A DNA stretch of 64,000 bases. Source: Flavobacteriaceae bacterium UBA3339 (GTDB lineage: Bacteria > Bacteroidota > Bacteroidia > Flavobacteriales > Flavobacteriaceae). The notes beneath the pieces were generated by a model. That model was given only the letters and a program-made list of their open reading frames with translations. It had not been told where the DNA came from and ran no database searches. Positions 62,850 through 64,000 of the stretch are shown piece by piece; position 1 is the stretch's first letter; each line of letters opens with the position of its first letter. Location: NCBI GenBank assembly GCA_002360925.1, contig DERN01000010.1, forward strand, positions 211,999-275,998. The letters run 5' to 3'. The translations under genes and the position numbers were made by a program.

Positions 62850-62857
62850 TATATTTG
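62850..62857 (+). promoter_or_regulatory. Predicted -7 promoter element of the aminotransferase gene
   Basis: TATATTTG, an exact TAnnTTTG match, 26 bases before the ATG. It immediately precedes the terminator hairpin of the upstream gene, so the new leader would begin inside the hairpin. Confidence 0.4.
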
Positions 62858-62882
62858 CTCTGAATTTTCAGAGCATTTTTTT
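62857..62882 (+). terminator. Rho-independent terminator after the START-like gene
   Basis: GCTCTGA and TCAGAGC arms, a four-base loop and a T run that touches the next ATG. Confidence 0.75.
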
Positions 62883-63719
62883 ATGATCAATTTCAACGGC
62901 AATTTAGTAACTGCTTCTAATGAAAATATTGAAAACAATAGAGGTTTTCTTTATGGAGATGCAGTTTTTGAAACAATAAAAGTACTTGATAACAAAATAT
63001 TATTCTTAGAAGATCATTATTTTCGATTAATGTCTTCTATGCGCATAATCCGTATGGAAATTCCAATGGATTTTACTTTAGAGCATTTAGAAAGCGAAAT
63101 TCTTAAAACAACTCAAGCTTTAAATCTTTCGAACGCAAGAGTTCGTTTAACTGTTTATCGATCTGGAAATGGAAAATATTCTCCGGAAACAAGAACAACA
63201 CAATATCTTATTTCAGCCGAAAATACACATGCTGTTTATGAAAACAATATGTTAGAATACGAAATCGAATTATTTAAAGATTTTCACGTTTCCAAACATC
63301 TTTTAAGCACATTGAAAACGACGAATAGGCTAATAAATATTACAGCTAGTATTTTTGCTGAAGAAAACGATTATCAGAATTGTTTTTTAATTAACGACGA
63401 TAAAAACATTATAGAAGCCATTAATGGAAATGTTTTTGTTGTAAAAGATAACGTAATTGCAACATCGCCAATTAGCGATGGGGGCATTAACGGAATTATG
63501 AGAAAGAAAGTAATTGAATTGATTAAAAAAGATGATTCGTTACAGTTTGAAGAGCGTTCAATCTCACCTTTCGAAATTCAAAAAGCCGACGAAGTTTTTA
63601 TAACCAATGTTATTCAGGGTATTCAATCGGTTTCGAAATATCGAAAAAAAGAATTTACAAGAAATATCGCAAACGCATTATTGATAAAATTAAACGCTCA
63701 AATTCGTTTTAATTCATAA
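62883..63719 (+). CDS. Class IV aminotransferase (aminodeoxychorismate lyase/IlvE type)
   Basis: A 278-residue PLP fold-type IV enzyme: NRGFLYGDAVFETIKV near the start (substrate entry), the Lys-containing STLKTTNRL near 140-148 (PLP lysine), and EAINGNVFVVKDN with SDGGINGIMRKKVIEL (phosphate-binding). Members are PabC lyases, branched-chain or D-amino-acid aminotransferases; the sequence does not decide between them, though the short length fits a PabC-like enzyme. Its end overlaps the convergent YqgE gene by 11 bases. Confidence 0.85.
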   Translation: MINFNGNLVTASNENIENNRGFLYGDAVFETIKVLDNKILFLEDHYFRLMSSMRIIRMEIPMDFTLEHLESEILKTTQALNLSNARVRLTVYRSGNGKYSPETRTTQYLISAENTHAVYENNMLEYEIELFKDFHVSKHLLSTLKTTNRLINITASIFAEENDYQNCFLINDDKNIIEAINGNVFVVKDNVIATSPISDGGINGIMRKKVIELIKKDDSLQFEERSISPFEIQKADEVFITNVIQGIQSVSKYRKKEFTRNIANALLIKLNAQIRFNS

Positions 63720-64000
63720 TAGGATCTTCAGGCGCATTTGCCCAAATCACAAATTCGTCTCCTAATTCAATCATCAACTCTTTCCATAATTTGGAAGGAG
63801 TTTTTTGTAAAATATGCTCATGAAAAGGATTTTCGATGCACGTCCAAAATTTATCCTCCAACTCATCCATCAATTGTCCTTCGTCCCAACCTGCATATCC
63901 TAAAAACAATCGAATATCGGTTTCCGAGATTTTATCTGTCTTCATTAATTCAAATAAAACCTCATAATCTCCTCCCCAAAAAACGCCGTCATAAATTTCA
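63709..64000 (-). CDS. YqgE/AlgH-family protein (partial, cut by the window end)
   Basis: The C-terminal 97 residues of a YqgE/AlgH protein. Reading through to the edge gives DGVFWGGDYEVLFEL, then VRIFLGY-type sequence IRLFLGYAGWDEGQLMDELED and ELGDEFVIWANAPEDP, the conserved family end. The first ATG seen (63945) is internal; the true start is beyond base 64000. YqgE function is unsettled. Convergent 11-base overlap with the aminotransferase. Confidence 0.9.
   Translation of the reverse strand, partial: EIYDGVFWGGDYEVLFELMKTDKISETDIRLFLGYAGWDEGQLMDELEDKFWTCIENPFHEHILQKTPSKLWKELMIELGDEFVIWANAPEDPIMN

Noticed and set aside
1..64000. CRISPR array, prophage, insertion sequence or toxin-antitoxin module
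   Set aside because: No regularly spaced repeats, transposase, integrase or paired small toxin-antitoxin frames were seen. Gene content and composition are uniform.

Overview
The window is chromosomal DNA of a member of the Bacteroidota, very probably family Flavobacteriaceae (Flavobacterium, Myroides or a close relative). The base composition is low in G+C. Genes usually lack Shine-Dalgarno sequences. Many start regions carry the Bacteroidota -7 promoter word TAnnTTTG. Several lineage-typical families are present (DUF5683, DUF6146, DUF6787, WbqC, CarboxypepD_reg TonB receptors, START-like, long signal peptidase I). Coding density is high, no stretch longer than 300 bases lacks a gene, and I see no prophage, insertion sequence, CRISPR array or integron.

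Layout. 1-6.4 kb: PAP2 phosphatase (minus), then the parA-parB-DUF5683-dapB-lepB-wbqC run. 6.4-9.1 kb: three small lipoprotein genes and a short palindromic intergenic repeat. 9.1-15.0 kb (minus): mutL with two rhomboid protease genes and a membrane EEP-family protein, then a TPR membrane protein with ribH. 15.1-24.2 kb: recF, murB, glycosyltransferase, sigma factor, hisS, prmC, ribD, an IMPACT/YigZ protein, an unknown secreted protein and a thioesterase. 24.3-28.9 kb: dnaA, a low-molecular-weight tyrosine phosphatase, a tetrapyrrole-methylase-like enzyme, two small conserved proteins, and prfB with its programmed frameshift. 29-34.8 kb (minus): a four-gene unit (ABC ATPase, permease, sigma-54-type response regulator without a DNA-binding domain, degenerate DEAD-box protein), then grpE-dnaJ. 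35-46.2 kb: YceI lipoprotein, mutS, HPP protein, purH and the rod-shape cluster mreB-mreC-mreD-mrdA-rodA. 46.2-54.6 kb: small envelope proteins, then a compact TonB receptor / acid phosphatase / phytase operon and a universal stress protein. 54.7-64 kb: an EF-hand-like lipoprotein, a second TonB receptor with an M23 peptidase, a zapA pair followed by a 6S-like RNA, rny, tRNA-Met, a START-like protein, a class IV aminotransferase, and a YqgE gene cut by the window end.

Most of the window is housekeeping: chromosome segregation and replication initiation (ParAB, DnaA, RecF), mismatch repair (MutS, MutL), elongation-specific wall synthesis (Mre, PBP2, RodA, MurB), riboflavin synthesis, translation and chaperones. 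The clearest accessory module is the phosphate-scavenging operon at 48.9-53.8 kb, predicted to import and dephosphorylate an organic phosphate such as phytate. I did not find an obviously new defence or mobile system. The best leads are the 6S-like RNA, the strong Shine-Dalgarno inside prfB, the orphan regulator plus pseudo-helicase operon, the degraded MutL and DnaJ metal sites, and the repeated TTTGTCA words before grpE.
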